Shown one piece after another: positions 1 to 8,208 of a stretch of 64,000 nt of DNA; positions within the stretch are counted from its first letter, which is position 1, and each line of letters begins with the position of its first letter. This stretch comes from Aquibium carbonis (GTDB taxonomy: Bacteria > Pseudomonadota > Alphaproteobacteria > Rhizobiales > Rhizobiaceae): assembly GCF_003970795.1 (NCBI RefSeq), contig NZ_RWKW01000055.1, positions 41,278 to 105,277 of the forward strand, written 5' to 3'. The notes beneath the pieces were generated by a model, which had not been told where the DNA came from, did no database searches, and worked only from the letters and a program-made list of their open reading frames with translations. The translations under genes and the position numbers were made by a program.

Positions 1-1
1 G

Positions 2-223
2 GAAGGAATCCGGGCTTCGCTGCCGTTGCCTCCCGAGCGCTTGGAGGCGTACCTCCACAGGAAGAGCGCCCTGAAATGGTTCCTTCGCGCGGAGGTCGAG
101 GCCCTGGCGTTGAGGGGAGGGATCACGCGAAGGATAAAGAGGGTTCCGCGAACAGGAAATCCGGTTGCGGTGAGCAAAGCCAGTTCGGATCCGGGAAGCA
201 ATTCCGCAACCCTTTCAGGGTAG
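2..223 (+). CDS. C-terminal part of an unrecognised protein (gene cut by window edge)
   Basis: An open frame runs in from the window edge and ends at a TAG, leaving the last 73 residues or so of a protein. Codon third positions are GC-rich, as in real genes here. The visible part is basic and Arg/Lys-rich, with a helical stretch (ALKWFLRAEVEALALRGG), and could be a DNA-binding C-terminus. I do not recognise the family. The stop lies 24 bp before the cytochrome b561 start, so the two may be co-transcribed. Confidence 0.4.
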   Translation, partial: EGIRASLPLPPERLEAYLHRKSALKWFLRAEVEALALRGGITRRIKRVPRTGNPVAVSKASSDPGSNSATLSG

Positions 224-247
224 CGTGCGTCCAGGAGGAGCCGTTGC

Positions 248-757
248 ATGCGGGCGCCGTATTCGAACCTTCAGATCGCCATCCATTGGGCAGTCGTCTC
301 CATGATCCTCGTGCAGTGGCTCACGGCGGGTGCTATTCCGCGCACGCACAATCCGCTCCTTCCGGCCGCGCCCGTGGACCTGTTTCTGCATGCGGTCCAC
401 AACTACAATGGAATTGCGATCGGCTGCCTCGTCCTCGTCCGGATTGCACTGCGGTTGTCGCGGGGCACCGACGGACCACAGCCTCGCCGCATTCCGATGG
501 AACTGGCGGCGCTCGCGGTTCACTGGGGCATCTACGCCTCCCTGGTCGGACAGGCCGCGACGGGGTTCATCGCCTCGTATCTTTGGGGACCGGCGGCGGG
601 TGTCCACAAAGCGATCTGGAACGTCACCCTCGTTCTGATCGCTTTGCATGTGACGGCTGCCGCCTGGCATGGCTTTCGGCGCGACGGCGTGGTCGGCCGG
701 ATGCTGCCCCTATGGACGAGAACGATCAGCGACGAGCGTCAGCGTCCCGTTCGTTGA
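248..757 (+). CDS. Cytochrome b561 family protein
   Basis: Di-heme membrane cytochrome of the b561/CybB family, about 169 aa, which passes electrons between the quinone pool or periplasmic donors and partners. Four hydrophobic segments are visible. Candidate heme-ligand histidines lie in the first helix (AIHWAVV), second (LFLHAVHNYNG), third (VHWGIYA) and fourth (LHVTAAAWH). The ATG follows an AGGAGG 8 bases upstream. The gene converges on the c-type cytochrome gene and their 3' ends overlap by 32 bp, so a shared electron-transfer role is possible. It is slightly shorter than typical b561 proteins but appears intact. Confidence 0.88.
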   Translation: MRAPYSNLQIAIHWAVVSMILVQWLTAGAIPRTHNPLLPAAPVDLFLHAVHNYNGIAIGCLVLVRIALRLSRGTDGPQPRRIPMELAALAVHWGIYASLVGQAATGFIASYLWGPAAGVHKAIWNVTLVLIALHVTAAAWHGFRRDGVVGRMLPLWTRTISDERQRPVR

Positions 758-1214
758 GGAGGTCGTGGCGTCGACGGATGTCATCCGGCCATTGCGCCTT
801 GATGAAGGAAAGCACGGCAATGATCTCGTCGTCGTCAAGAACGCCTTCGAACGCAGGCATCCGCGTCTTGTAATCCGGCAGGTTCGCCGCGACCCCCACG
901 CCAACCTTTGTGATGTCAAAGAGAAGGCGATCGGGATGATGCCAGGTGTGCCCGGTGGCGTCGTGTGGTGGTGCGAGGGCAAAGCCTTCGGCGTCGCGGC
1001 GCTGCCAGTCCTCTGCCTGCCCCTCTAGCGACGCGCCATGACATGATGCGCAATGGATGGCGTACAGCTTCGAGCCTGTGGCAACGACCGAGGCCTCGTC
1101 CGGCTTCAGGATCCCGGGGGGCGATGATCGGGCCATCCCCCATACGCCGAGAGCGACAGCAATCGCCAAACCCGTCGCAATCAATCCGATGGCACGGAGC
1201 GTCATGCGACGCAT
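726..1214 (-). CDS. c-type cytochrome, membrane-anchored or secreted
   Basis: A 162-aa protein with an N-terminal signal or anchor helix (residues about 6-28) and a single CxxCH heme-c site (CASCH, residues 55-59). A Met in the later KTRMPAF stretch is the likely distal ligand, as in class I cytochrome c. It should be an exported electron carrier. It is the last gene of a probable minus-strand unit DUF305 - methyltransferase - cytochrome c that starts at a CueR-type promoter near 2.4 kb; the gap to the methyltransferase is 49 bp. Start chosen at the upstream ATG; an in-frame ATG three codons later is also possible. Confidence 0.88.
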   Translation of the reverse strand: MRRMTLRAIGLIATGLAIAVALGVWGMARSSPPGILKPDEASVVATGSKLYAIHCASCHGASLEGQAEDWQRRDAEGFALAPPHDATGHTWHHPDRLLFDITKVGVGVAANLPDYKTRMPAFEGVLDDDEIIAVLSFIKAQWPDDIRRRHDLLNERDADARR

Positions 1215-1263
1215 CCAGGATCGCTAGTGCTCAAGGTTGCAGCGCTTTTCTGGCCCAAGCAGA

Positions 1264-1890
1264 TCAACTCACCCTCGCCAGCACGCTGAACTGGAACGCC
1301 TGCGTCGATCCCCAAGGGGTCTGATGCTCATGCCGCACACTGTTCACGAGCATAAACCGCGGACCGAGCGTCGCGGCGAGGGTTTCAGGGCTGTAGCGCT
1401 GCACTGGCAGCCCGCTGCAGCGTTCCGGACCGTCAAGGGCGAAGGTCGCGATGATGGCGTGTCCGGTAACTGAAAGCGCAGCGTTGAGCGTCTCGACATA
1501 GGCGGCCCGGTCCGCCTCGTCGGTGAGGAAGTGGAACGCTGCGCGATCATGCCAGACGTCGTATCGCCGTCCGGGTTTCCAGGACGTCACGTTGGCAACG
1601 ATCCACTCGACGCGATCGGCCTCGCTCCCCGTAGCAGCCTGGGACCGGGTAATCGCCTCCCCCGACAGGTCGAGCACCGCGACGTGTCCGAACCCCAGCC
1701 GAAGAGCATGGGTGGCGAGGCGTGACGCCCCGCCACCCACGTCGATCAATGAACCCTTCGGTCCCGGCAAGGCCTTGATCAAATCCAGCGAGACCGTTGG
1801 CGTCTCCTCGAACCAGCTGACGCCAGTCTCGCCCTTGTGGACATAGGCCTCGCCCCACTGTCGGCGGTCGACGGGGTCGCTGGGATACAC
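1264..1890 (-). CDS. Class I SAM-dependent methyltransferase
   Basis: A 208-aa Rossmann-fold methyltransferase. SAM-binding motif I is visible as DVGGGAS, followed by an acidic residue at the end of strand 2 (AVLDLSGEA) and a motif IV-like DVWHDRAAFHFL. The substrate is not predictable; similar stand-alone enzymes act on small molecules or thiol/metalloid compounds. The open frame extends further upstream, but that part overlaps the DUF305 gene. I therefore place the start at GTG (1890), just after the DUF305 stop at 1901. Position between two exported metal or redox proteins behind a CueR-type promoter suggests copper-responsive expression, which is inference. Confidence 0.75.
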   Translation of the reverse strand: MYPSDPVDRRQWGEAYVHKGETGVSWFEETPTVSLDLIKALPGPKGSLIDVGGGASRLATHALRLGFGHVAVLDLSGEAITRSQAATGSEADRVEWIVANVTSWKPGRRYDVWHDRAAFHFLTDEADRAAYVETLNAALSVTGHAIIATFALDGPERCSGLPVQRYSPETLAATLGPRFMLVNSVRHEHQTPWGSTQAFQFSVLARVS

Positions 1891-1900
1891 AGCCAGTTCT

Positions 1901-2314
1901 CTACTTGCGGTTCTTCTCCAGCCAAGCCTGCATTTCCGCGATCTCACGTTCCTGAGCGGCGATGATCGCCTCGGCCAAGAGTTTTGTATCGGGATCGGTG
2001 CCGTGTTCAAGCGCGACCTTCGCCATGTCGATCGCACCCTGGTGATGCGGGATCATCTTGAGACGGAAGTCGACGTCCGCGTTGCCCGTATATTCGACGG
2101 CCATGCCCTGCATCATGTCCATGTCGGCCTGCTTGAAGGCTTTGGTGGATTCGGAGTCGCCGTCGGCGGGCATCATCGATTCCATCATGGACTGCATCTG
2201 GTCCATGTTCATCATCATGCCGCCACCGTGACCGCCGTGGTTCATCTGCGCCCAGGCGACAGCAGTCACCGCGGTCAGCGCGGCTGCCGCCGCGATCGTC
2301 TTCAATGTCTTCAT
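1901..2314 (-). CDS. DUF305 family secreted metal-binding protein
   Basis: A 137-aa exported protein: a signal peptide with Ala-rich core ending near AWA-Q, then a His/Met-rich stretch (MNHGGHGGGMMMNMDQM), then the DUF305 helical ferritin-like domain with the hallmark MIPHHQGAIDMA. DUF305 proteins commonly occur in copper and silver resistance loci and are thought to bind metal in the periplasm. The ATG at 2314 has an AAGGAGA ribosome site 6 bases upstream; the open frame's earlier start is rejected because it lacks this and would hide the signal peptide. Transcription probably starts at the CueR-type promoter 90-110 bp upstream. Confidence 0.88.
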   Translation of the reverse strand: MKTLKTIAAAAALTAVTAVAWAQMNHGGHGGGMMMNMDQMQSMMESMMPADGDSESTKAFKQADMDMMQGMAVEYTGNADVDFRLKMIPHHQGAIDMAKVALEHGTDPDTKLLAEAIIAAQEREIAEMQAWLEKNRK

Positions 2315-2406
2315 GATAGTCTCCTTTGGCATCCTGTCGGGACCGTCGGCAATACGCGCGGGCGGTCCTGGACTCCGTCCGGGGGACGGCATGTGACGAA
2401 TGTCCG

Positions 2407-2429
2407 CCTTCCAGCAGGTGGAAGGTCAA
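2407..2429 (-). promoter_or_regulatory. CueR-type operator/promoter driving the DUF305 operon
   Basis: A perfect 7-bp dyad (CCTTCCA-5 nt-TGGAAGG) adjoins a TTGACC -35 box reading on the minus strand (2424-2429). This matches MerR/CueR operators, which lie in an over-long spacer between -35 and -10. It faces DUF305 and is back-to-back with the copA operator 15 bp away. Confidence 0.75.
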
Positions 2430-2443
2430 GCCCAAGATAGTGC

Positions 2444-2474
2444 TTGACCTTCCAGTAACTGGAGGCGCGAACGT
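2444..2474 (+). promoter_or_regulatory. CueR-type operator/promoter driving the YHS-type copper ATPase
   Basis: TTGACC (-35, 2444-2449) runs directly into CCTTCCA-GTAAC-TGGAGG (2448-2465), a near-perfect dyad. A weak -10 (about 2469-2474) follows at 19-20 bp, the long spacing typical of MerR-family activated promoters. The ATPase start is 28 bp further on, and the likely regulator (cueR) lies just after it. Confidence 0.78.
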
Positions 2475-2501
2475 ACGCCATCTGAACAGGAGGCGACGAC
2501 C

Positions 2502-4988
2502 ATGCCCTCTCACGACCACCATGCCCATCACGCAGCTGCGCCGAACGCCGAAGGAGAGATCGTGCGCGATCCGGTCTGCGGGATGACGGTCGACCCGGGG
2601 GCAGGCAAGCCGAGTGCCGAGCACGAGGGACGCGTGTTTCACTTCTGCAGCGCTGGCTGCCGCACCAAGTTCATGGCTGAACCGGAGTCCTACCTGACTG
2701 CTACCGATCCGGTCTGCGGCATGGACGTGGATCGCGCGTCCGCCAGACACTTCCATCGCCACGACGGCGACAAGTTCTATTTCTGCTCGGCGGGCTGCAA
2801 GGGCAAGTTCGAGGCCGAGCCGGCGCGCTATCTCGGCGATCGGCGCGCCCCGGCGCCGATGCCCAAGGGCACGCAGTACACCTGCCCGATGCACCCGGAG
2901 ATCGTGCGCGACAAGCCCGGCTCCTGCCCGATCTGCGGCATGGCGCTCGAGCCGATGGGCGTGCCGACAGGCGACGAGGGTCCTAACCCGGAGCTCGTCG
3001 ACTTCACACGCAGGTTCTGGGTCTCCGCTGTCCTGTCGCTGCCGCTGCTCGTCGTCGCGATGGGCCCAATGCTGGGCGTTCCGGTTCGCGAGTGGATCGG
3101 CGAGCCGCTTGCGGCATGGCTGGAGTTGCTGCTCGCGACGCCCGTCGTGCTGTGGGCCGCGATCCCGTTCTTCCACCGTGGCTACGAGTCCTTCATCAAC
3201 CGAAGCCCGAACATGTGGACGCTGATCTCGATCGGCGTCGGCACGGCCTATCTCTACAGTGTCGTGGCCACCTTCTTTCCTGGCCTCTTCCCGCACCAGT
3301 TCCGGGGACATGGCGGGTCGGTGCCAGTCTACTTCGAGGCGGCCGCCGTCATCGTCGCGCTCGTCTTCCTAGGCCAGGTGCTTGAACTGAGGGCACGCGA
3401 GCGAACCGGGTCGGCGATTCGCGCGCTGCTCGATCTCGCGCCGAAGACCGCGCGCCGCATCGCCGCCGACGGTTCCGAGGCCGATGTGCCCCTGGACGAG
3501 GTCAAGCAGGGCGACCGCCTGCGCGTTCGCCCTGGGGACAGCGTTCCCGTCGACGGCAAGGTCGTCGAAGGCCGCACGTCGATCGACGAATCCATGATCA
3601 CGGGTGAACCCGTGCCAGTGGAGAAGACGCTGGGCGACGCGGTTACCGGAGGAACTCTCAATCGCAACGGCACGCTCGTGATCACCGCCGAGCGCGTCGG
3701 GTCCGAGACGATGCTGTCGCGGATCGTCGAGATGGTCGCCAAGGCCCAGCGCTCGCGTGCGCCGATCCAGGGGCTCGCCGATCGCGTCTCGTACTATTTC
3801 GTGCCGACTGTGGTGCTGGTTGCCATCCTTGCCTTCGTCGTCTGGGCCCTGTTCGGTCCCGAACCCAGCATGGTGTTCGCCATCGTGTCGGCCGTGTCGG
3901 TCCTCATCATCGCCTGTCCCTGCGCGCTCGGCCTCGCCACGCCGATGTCGATCATGACGGCGACCGGGCGCGGCGCCCAGGCAGGCGTGCTGATCAAGGA
4001 CGCGGAGGCACTGGAGCGCTTCGCCAGCGTCGACACGCTCATCGTCGACAAGACGGGCACACTGACCGAAGGTCGTCCGAGACTGACGGACGTAATTCCG
4101 GCCGAAGGATTCCATGCAGGCCAGCTTCTCTCGCTTGCCGCCTCGCTCGAGCGCGGCTCGGAGCATCCGCTGGCCGAGGCGATCGTCGAAGGCGCATCTG
4201 AGCGCGGCGCGACGGTGCATTCGGCCTCCGAGTTCGAGGCGGTCACGGGCAAGGGCGTCAGCGGCACCGTGGAGGGCCGGAAGGTGGCGCTCGGGAATGC
4301 CGCCATGATGGCGGACCTTGGCGTCGCCATCGACGGCATCGTCGGACAGGCCGACGCCTTGCGCGCCGAGGGAAAGACCGCAATGTTCGTTGCCGTCGAT
4401 GGAGCAGTCGCCGGCTTCGTCGCGGTCGCCGATCCGGTCAAGGCAACGACCGTGGAGGCGATCCGTGCCCTGCACGACACGGGCCTCCGCATCATCATGG
4501 CCACCGGCGACAATGAGCGAACCGCAAGGGCCGTCGCATCGAAGCTCGGCATCGACGAGGTGCGCGCCGACATGCTGCCGGACGGCAAGCAGCAGCTCAT
4601 GGAAGAGCTCCAGGCCAAGGGGGCGAAGGTCGCGATGGCGGGAGACGGCGTCAACGACGCGCCAGCGCTCGCGGCAGCCGATGTCGGCATCGCCATGGGG
4701 ACCGGCGCGGACGTCGCGGTCGAGAGCGCGGGCATTACTCTCGTGAAGGGCGATCTCAACGGTATCGTGCGGGCGCGCACGCTGGCCCAGGCGACGATCC
4801 GCAACATCAAGCAGAACCTCTTCTTCGCCTTCGTCTACAACGCGCTCGGCGTGCCCGTCGCAGCAGGCGTCCTCTATCCCGTCTTCGGCACGCTGCTCTC
4901 ACCCATGATCGCGGCGGCCGCGATGAGCCTTTCGTCCGTATCCGTCATCGCCAACGCGCTCAGGCTGCGCACCGTGCGGCTCGGCTGA
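2502..4988 (+). CDS. copA: Cu(I)-exporting P1B-type ATPase with two YHS (TRASH) domains
   Basis: An 828-aa inner-membrane ATPase exporting Cu(I) (or Ag(I)) to the periplasm. The order is: His-rich start (HDHHAHH), YHS/TRASH domain 1 (DPVCGM near residue 23, then FCSAGC), YHS domain 2 (DPVCGM near 70, FCSAGC), a heavy-metal-binding motif (YTCPMHPEI ... CPICGMAL, about 125-150), then eight membrane helices. The transmembrane copper motif CPC is present ([13 protein letters not shown]). The catalytic Asp is D516 in DKTGTLTEG, with TGES-like TGEP and [10 protein letters not shown] further on. The C-terminal helices carry the Cu(I)-site YN and MSLSS motifs. No HMA domain is present, unlike the second ATPase here. 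A good AGGAGG site precedes the ATG. cueR follows 21 bp downstream, so the pump and its regulator are probably co-transcribed. Confidence 0.95.
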   Translation: MPSHDHHAHHAAAPNAEGEIVRDPVCGMTVDPGAGKPSAEHEGRVFHFCSAGCRTKFMAEPESYLTATDPVCGMDVDRASARHFHRHDGDKFYFCSAGCKGKFEAEPARYLGDRRAPAPMPKGTQYTCPMHPEIVRDKPGSCPICGMALEPMGVPTGDEGPNPELVDFTRRFWVSAVLSLPLLVVAMGPMLGVPVREWIGEPLAAWLELLLATPVVLWAAIPFFHRGYESFINRSPNMWTLISIGVGTAYLYSVVATFFPGLFPHQFRGHGGSVPVYFEAAAVIVALVFLGQVLELRARERTGSAIRALLDLAPKTARRIAADGSEADVPLDEVKQGDRLRVRPGDSVPVDGKVVEGRTSIDESMITGEPVPVEKTLGDAVTGGTLNRNGTLVITAERVGSETMLSRIVEMVAKAQRSRAPIQGLADRVSYYFVPTVVLVAILAFVVWALFGPEPSMVFAIVSAVSVLIIACPCALGLATPMSIMTATGRGAQAGVLIKDAEALERFASVDTLIVDKTGTLTEGRPRLTDVIPAEGFHAGQLLSLAASLERGSEHPLAEAIVEGASERGATVHSASEFEAVTGKGVSGTVEGRKVALGNAAMMADLGVAIDGIVGQADALRAEGKTAMFVAVDGAVAGFVAVADPVKATTVEAIRALHDTGLRIIMATGDNERTARAVASKLGIDEVRADMLPDGKQQLMEELQAKGAKVAMAGDGVNDAPALAAADVGIAMGTGADVAVESAGITLVKGDLNGIVRARTLAQATIRNIKQNLFFAFVYNALGVPVAAGVLYPVFGTLLSPMIAAAAMSLSSVSVIANALRLRTVRLG

Positions 4989-5009
4989 ACCCATCAGGGA
5001 GAACTCGCC

Positions 5010-5408
5010 ATGAACATCGGCACCGTCTCGGTAAAGTCCGGCCTCCCGGCCAAGACAATCCGCTACTACGAGGACATCGGCCTGATCAGGCCGGATCGTC
5101 GCGACAACGGCTATCGCGATTATTCGATGGAGGACGTGCATCGGCTGCGCTTCCTCCAGCGCTCGCGCAGCTTGGGCTTCTCCGTTGAGGAATGCCGACA
5201 GCTTCTGTCGCTCTACAGCGACCGTGACCGTGAGAGCGCCGAGGTGAAAGCGCTCGCATCGACGAAACTCAGCGAGATCGAGCGCAAGATCGTGGAGCTC
5301 CAGGGCCTGCGCGACATGCTCAGGCACCTCGTCGCCAATTGCCATGGAGACAACAGGCCGGAGTGCCCGATCATCGACGGGCTGTCGGGCAAGGCTCCCG
5401 TTCACTAA
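5010..5408 (+). CDS. cueR: MerR-family copper-responsive activator, CueR type
   Basis: A 132-aa MerR-family regulator. The N-terminal winged helix is typical (SVKSGLPAKTIRYYEDIGLIRP), followed by a long dimerisation helix and the C-terminal metal loop C-x7-C (NCHGDNRPECP), the CueR signature for Cu(I)/Ag(I). It should bind the dyads found at 2.41, 2.45, 13.57 and 13.62 kb and twist the promoters into an active form when copper is bound. It lies 21 bp after copA, with a GGGAGAA ribosome site. It is the only MerR regulator seen in the window, so it probably serves all four operators. Confidence 0.93.
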   Translation: MNIGTVSVKSGLPAKTIRYYEDIGLIRPDRRDNGYRDYSMEDVHRLRFLQRSRSLGFSVEECRQLLSLYSDRDRESAEVKALASTKLSEIERKIVELQGLRDMLRHLVANCHGDNRPECPIIDGLSGKAPVH

Positions 5409-5434
5409 CGCGGCAAGGCCGAGGATTCTGCGCC

Positions 5435-5929
5435 ATGACGAACCCAAAGAAAGGACATGGCGCTGCGGTGAGCGATCCACGTTCGCTCATAAACGCCCCG
5501 GAGCTCCCGGTGACGATGTTCTCCTTCCTGTTGCACTTCGTCTGGGAGTTTCTGCAGGTGCCGACCTATGCGGGCATGGCAGAGATGGCGCACTGGCAGG
5601 GCATCAAGCTCTGCACGTCCGCGACCATCGGTGACGTGGGGTTCGCCCTGACAGCATTCTGGACTGCCAGCCTCGTCGCGAGGACACGTCACTGGATCGG
5701 CGACCAGGTCGCGCTTCCGGTTCTCGTCTTCCTCGGGACGGGGATCGCGCTGACCGTCGGCTTTGAGTTCTACTACACCCAGGTCACCCAGCGCTGGACC
5801 TATTCGGACCTGATGCCGCTCGTTCCCCCATTCGGGACGGGGTTGAGCCCGCTCCTCCAGTGGATTGTGATCCCGCCGCTAGTTCTGTGGCTCAGTCGAC
5901 GATACCGGGCCAGCAGTGCTGCCCGGTAG
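5435..5929 (+). CDS. Small multi-pass membrane protein of unknown function
   Basis: A 164-aa protein with about four hydrophobic segments: near residues 28-45 (FSFLLHFVWEFLQVP), 65-82, 95-115 and 140-158. I do not recognise the family by name. The HFVWEFLQ stretch in the first helix and the FEFYYTQ and LQW motifs look conserved-type rather than random. The start was placed at ATG 5435, because the longer frame overlaps the end of cueR and has no ribosome site. Location 26 bp after cueR suggests a place in the copper operon, perhaps transport or membrane redox; this is context only. Confidence 0.65.
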   Translation: MTNPKKGHGAAVSDPRSLINAPELPVTMFSFLLHFVWEFLQVPTYAGMAEMAHWQGIKLCTSATIGDVGFALTAFWTASLVARTRHWIGDQVALPVLVFLGTGIALTVGFEFYYTQVTQRWTYSDLMPLVPPFGTGLSPLLQWIVIPPLVLWLSRRYRASSAAR

Positions 5930-6018
5930 AACTGCGAGTGATCACGTTCCCTCATCTTCGCCCTCATCCGGCCGTTGATGCTTGACTTACGGATGCAACA
6001 TATGGCGGAAGTGAAGGT

Positions 6019-6426
6019 ATGAAGGATTCGATCAGGCATAGCGGAGTGAGGGGGGCGGTCGTTCGCGCGCTTTTCGCCGTCGCCATGCTCGTCGTTTCCT
6101 CGCTTCAGCCCGGCATGGTCGCAATGGCCAAGTCGGCGATGCATCCCGCGCAGACCGAAACGCTGCAGCAGATCGAAGACCACGACCACGATGCCGCTCA
6201 CGGCGATCATGCCGTCGAACAGCCATCGTCTGCAAATGACGCGAGCCATCACGGCGGCACGACGACCGCGGACCTCTGCTGCGACATGCACTGCATGCCC
6301 GCAACCGGAGTGCCGCCCTGCTGGTCCGATCTCGCGCATCCGCCCTCAGGAGCATTCGGTCGTGTCGCATCCGGTGCTTTGACACCGGGCGAGACGCACG
6401 GTCTGATCCGGCCTCCCCGAACCTGA
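6019..6426 (+). CDS. Exported His/Met-rich protein, probable periplasmic copper binder
   Basis: A 135-aa protein with a basic start and a hydrophobic signal segment (about residues 15-36), then a His/Asp-rich stretch (EDHDHDAAHGDHAVE, SHHGG) and a Cys/Met cluster (LCCDMHCMPATGVPPC). Such clusters bind soft metals, and the position at the head of the efflux/oxidase operon supports a copper role. I do not recognise a named family. The 90-bp gap before it may hold the operon promoter. Confidence 0.6.
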   Translation: MKDSIRHSGVRGAVVRALFAVAMLVVSSLQPGMVAMAKSAMHPAQTETLQQIEDHDHDAAHGDHAVEQPSSANDASHHGGTTTADLCCDMHCMPATGVPPCWSDLAHPPSGAFGRVASGALTPGETHGLIRPPRT

Positions 6427-6507
6427 CCTGACCCGGAGCGCCGTGTGGCGCTGAGGCACCCGTGCGTCCGCGCGCGGTCATCCATCCCGTCAGGTTCAAG
6501 GTTTCAC

Positions 6508-6744
6508 ATGCGAATTCCAGCGATCGCGGCGCTCTTGGCGTCGCTCTCAGCAGCAGGCTGCGTGGCATCTCCGCCGCCCAACGTGCTGCCTGTCTTCAAC
6601 CCATCCGATCCTGTCATGGGACTGCGGGATGCCCGGTACACTCCCGTCCTCGGCGATTTCCATCCCCGGCGGCCGACGGGGCCTGAGAACTGGCGGCGGC
6701 TGAACGACAACCTGTCGCCCGCGAGCCGGGGAGCAGGCTCATGA
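6508..6744 (+). CDS. Small lipoprotein
   Basis: A 78-aa predicted lipoprotein: signal peptide with lipobox SAAGC (Cys near residue 15), then a short Pro-rich mature part without recognisable domain. The start at ATG 6508 gives a proper signal peptide; the longer upstream frame does not. Its last four bases overlap the start of the TolC-like gene (ATGA at 6741), which indicates translational coupling. It may be an accessory of the outer-membrane channel that follows. No named family was recognised. Confidence 0.65.
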   Translation: MRIPAIAALLASLSAAGCVASPPPNVLPVFNPSDPVMGLRDARYTPVLGDFHPRRPTGPENWRRLNDNLSPASRGAGS

Positions 6745-8192
6745 GGCGCGCAGTACGCAGCATCGCCGCGCTCGTGGCGCCTCTCGTCGTCTCGGCCTGC
6801 GTCACTACCGCGGACGGCTTGGACGATCCGCTCGCCGGCTTCCAGACCGTTTCGGCCAAGACCGCTTCGGTGACGGGCAAGCAAACCGTCTGGGTCCAGT
6901 CCAGCGGCGAGGCCCGCGCCCTCGCGGAGCGGGTCACCGCGCTGGTCAGGGGAAAGACGCTCGGACCGGACCTCGCCGTGCAGGTCGCGCTCCTCAACAA
7001 CAAGGGACTGCAGGCCGCCTATGCCGACGTCGGCATGTCATCGGCCGAGCTGTGGCAGGAGTCTCTGCTGGTCAACCCGCGCGTTTCGGTCGGCATCATG
7101 GGGATCAACGCCGGACGCACCGTCGAGACCGCTGTCGTCTCGAACATCCTGGCTCTGGCGACACGGCCCCGCCGCATGGCTGTCGCGGACGCTCGCTTCA
7201 GGCAAGCGCAGTTGAGGGCCGCCGAGGCGACGCTAAGGCTCGCCGCGGACACACGCCGGGCCTGGATAGATGCCGTCGCTGCCTGGGAGCGGGTAGCCTA
7301 CCTCAACCGGGCTCAGGCGGCCGCAGACGCCGCGTCGGCGCTGGCAGAGAAACTCGGACAGACGGGAGCGTTCACAAAGACCGGGCAGGCCCGCGAGCAC
7401 GTCTTCTACGCCGAACTCGCAGGACAGACGGCAGAAGCCAGGCTGCAGGCACGCATGGCGAAGGAGGCGTTGACGCGGCTGATGGGCCTCTGGGGCTTCG
7501 ACGTCGACTACAAGGTGCCAAACGCGCTCCCCTCGCTTCCTGCCAACCCGCTGGCCCGCAAGGATATCGAGGCGCAAGCGCTCAGGAACCGTGTCGACCT
7601 GGAGATCGCGAAGCTCGAACTCGAGGCGCTCGCGCTGTCCTACGGGCTCACCGAGGCGACCCGCTACGTGTCGGACCTCGAACTCGTGACCGGAGCCGAG
7701 ATCGAGCGTGAGGAAACCGAGGACGGCAGCACCGAGACGAAGGTCTCGCTGAACGCCGAACTCGAGTTCGTCATTCCGATCTTCGACAGCGGGCAGGCCC
7801 GCATGCGCAAGGCGGAACTGGCCTACATGCAGGCCGCCAACCTGCTGGCCGAGCGCGCGGTCAACGTCCGCTCCGAGGCCCGCAGCGCATACGATGGATA
7901 CCGCTCCACCCACGACATCGCGCGGCACTACCGTGCCAACGTGGTGCCTCTTCGCACGACGATCGAGGAGGAGTCGCTCCTCACCTACAACGGCATGATC
8001 ACGAACACCTTCGAGCTTCTGGCAGACACCAGGGCGAAGGTGAATTCGATCATGCTTTCCCTCAACGCCAAGCGCCAGTTCTGGCTGGCTGACGTCAATC
8101 TCGGCACCGCCGTCCATGGCGGAGGCGGCAGCGCTCCCGCGGGCGGCGGTGCCGAGACGGCGGCTGCCGAAGACGGCGGCGGCGGACACTGA
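6741..8192 (+). CDS. TolC/CusC-type outer-membrane efflux lipoprotein
   Basis: A 483-aa outer-membrane channel protein of the TolC family. A lipobox (VVSAC, Cys near residue 20) marks it as an anchored lipoprotein, as in CusC/NodT. Two similar halves rich in long amphipathic helices follow, with typical stretches such as DTRRAWIDAVAAWERVAYL and VRSEARSAYDGYRSTHDIARHY. The C-terminus is Gly/Ala-rich. It would form the outer-membrane exit of an efflux or secretion route. No RND pump or membrane-fusion protein lies beside it, so the partner is missing here, or the channel works with the oxidase/cupredoxin set in another way. Confidence 0.85.
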   Translation: MRRAVRSIAALVAPLVVSACVTTADGLDDPLAGFQTVSAKTASVTGKQTVWVQSSGEARALAERVTALVRGKTLGPDLAVQVALLNNKGLQAAYADVGMSSAELWQESLLVNPRVSVGIMGINAGRTVETAVVSNILALATRPRRMAVADARFRQAQLRAAEATLRLAADTRRAWIDAVAAWERVAYLNRAQAAADAASALAEKLGQTGAFTKTGQAREHVFYAELAGQTAEARLQARMAKEALTRLMGLWGFDVDYKVPNALPSLPANPLARKDIEAQALRNRVDLEIAKLELEALALSYGLTEATRYVSDLELVTGAEIEREETEDGSTETKVSLNAELEFVIPIFDSGQARMRKAELAYMQAANLLAERAVNVRSEARSAYDGYRSTHDIARHYRANVVPLRTTIEEESLLTYNGMITNTFELLADTRAKVNSIMLSLNAKRQFWLADVNLGTAVHGGGGSAPAGGGAETAAAEDGGGGH

Positions 8193-8208
8193 CCAGGAGA
8201 ACGAGACA

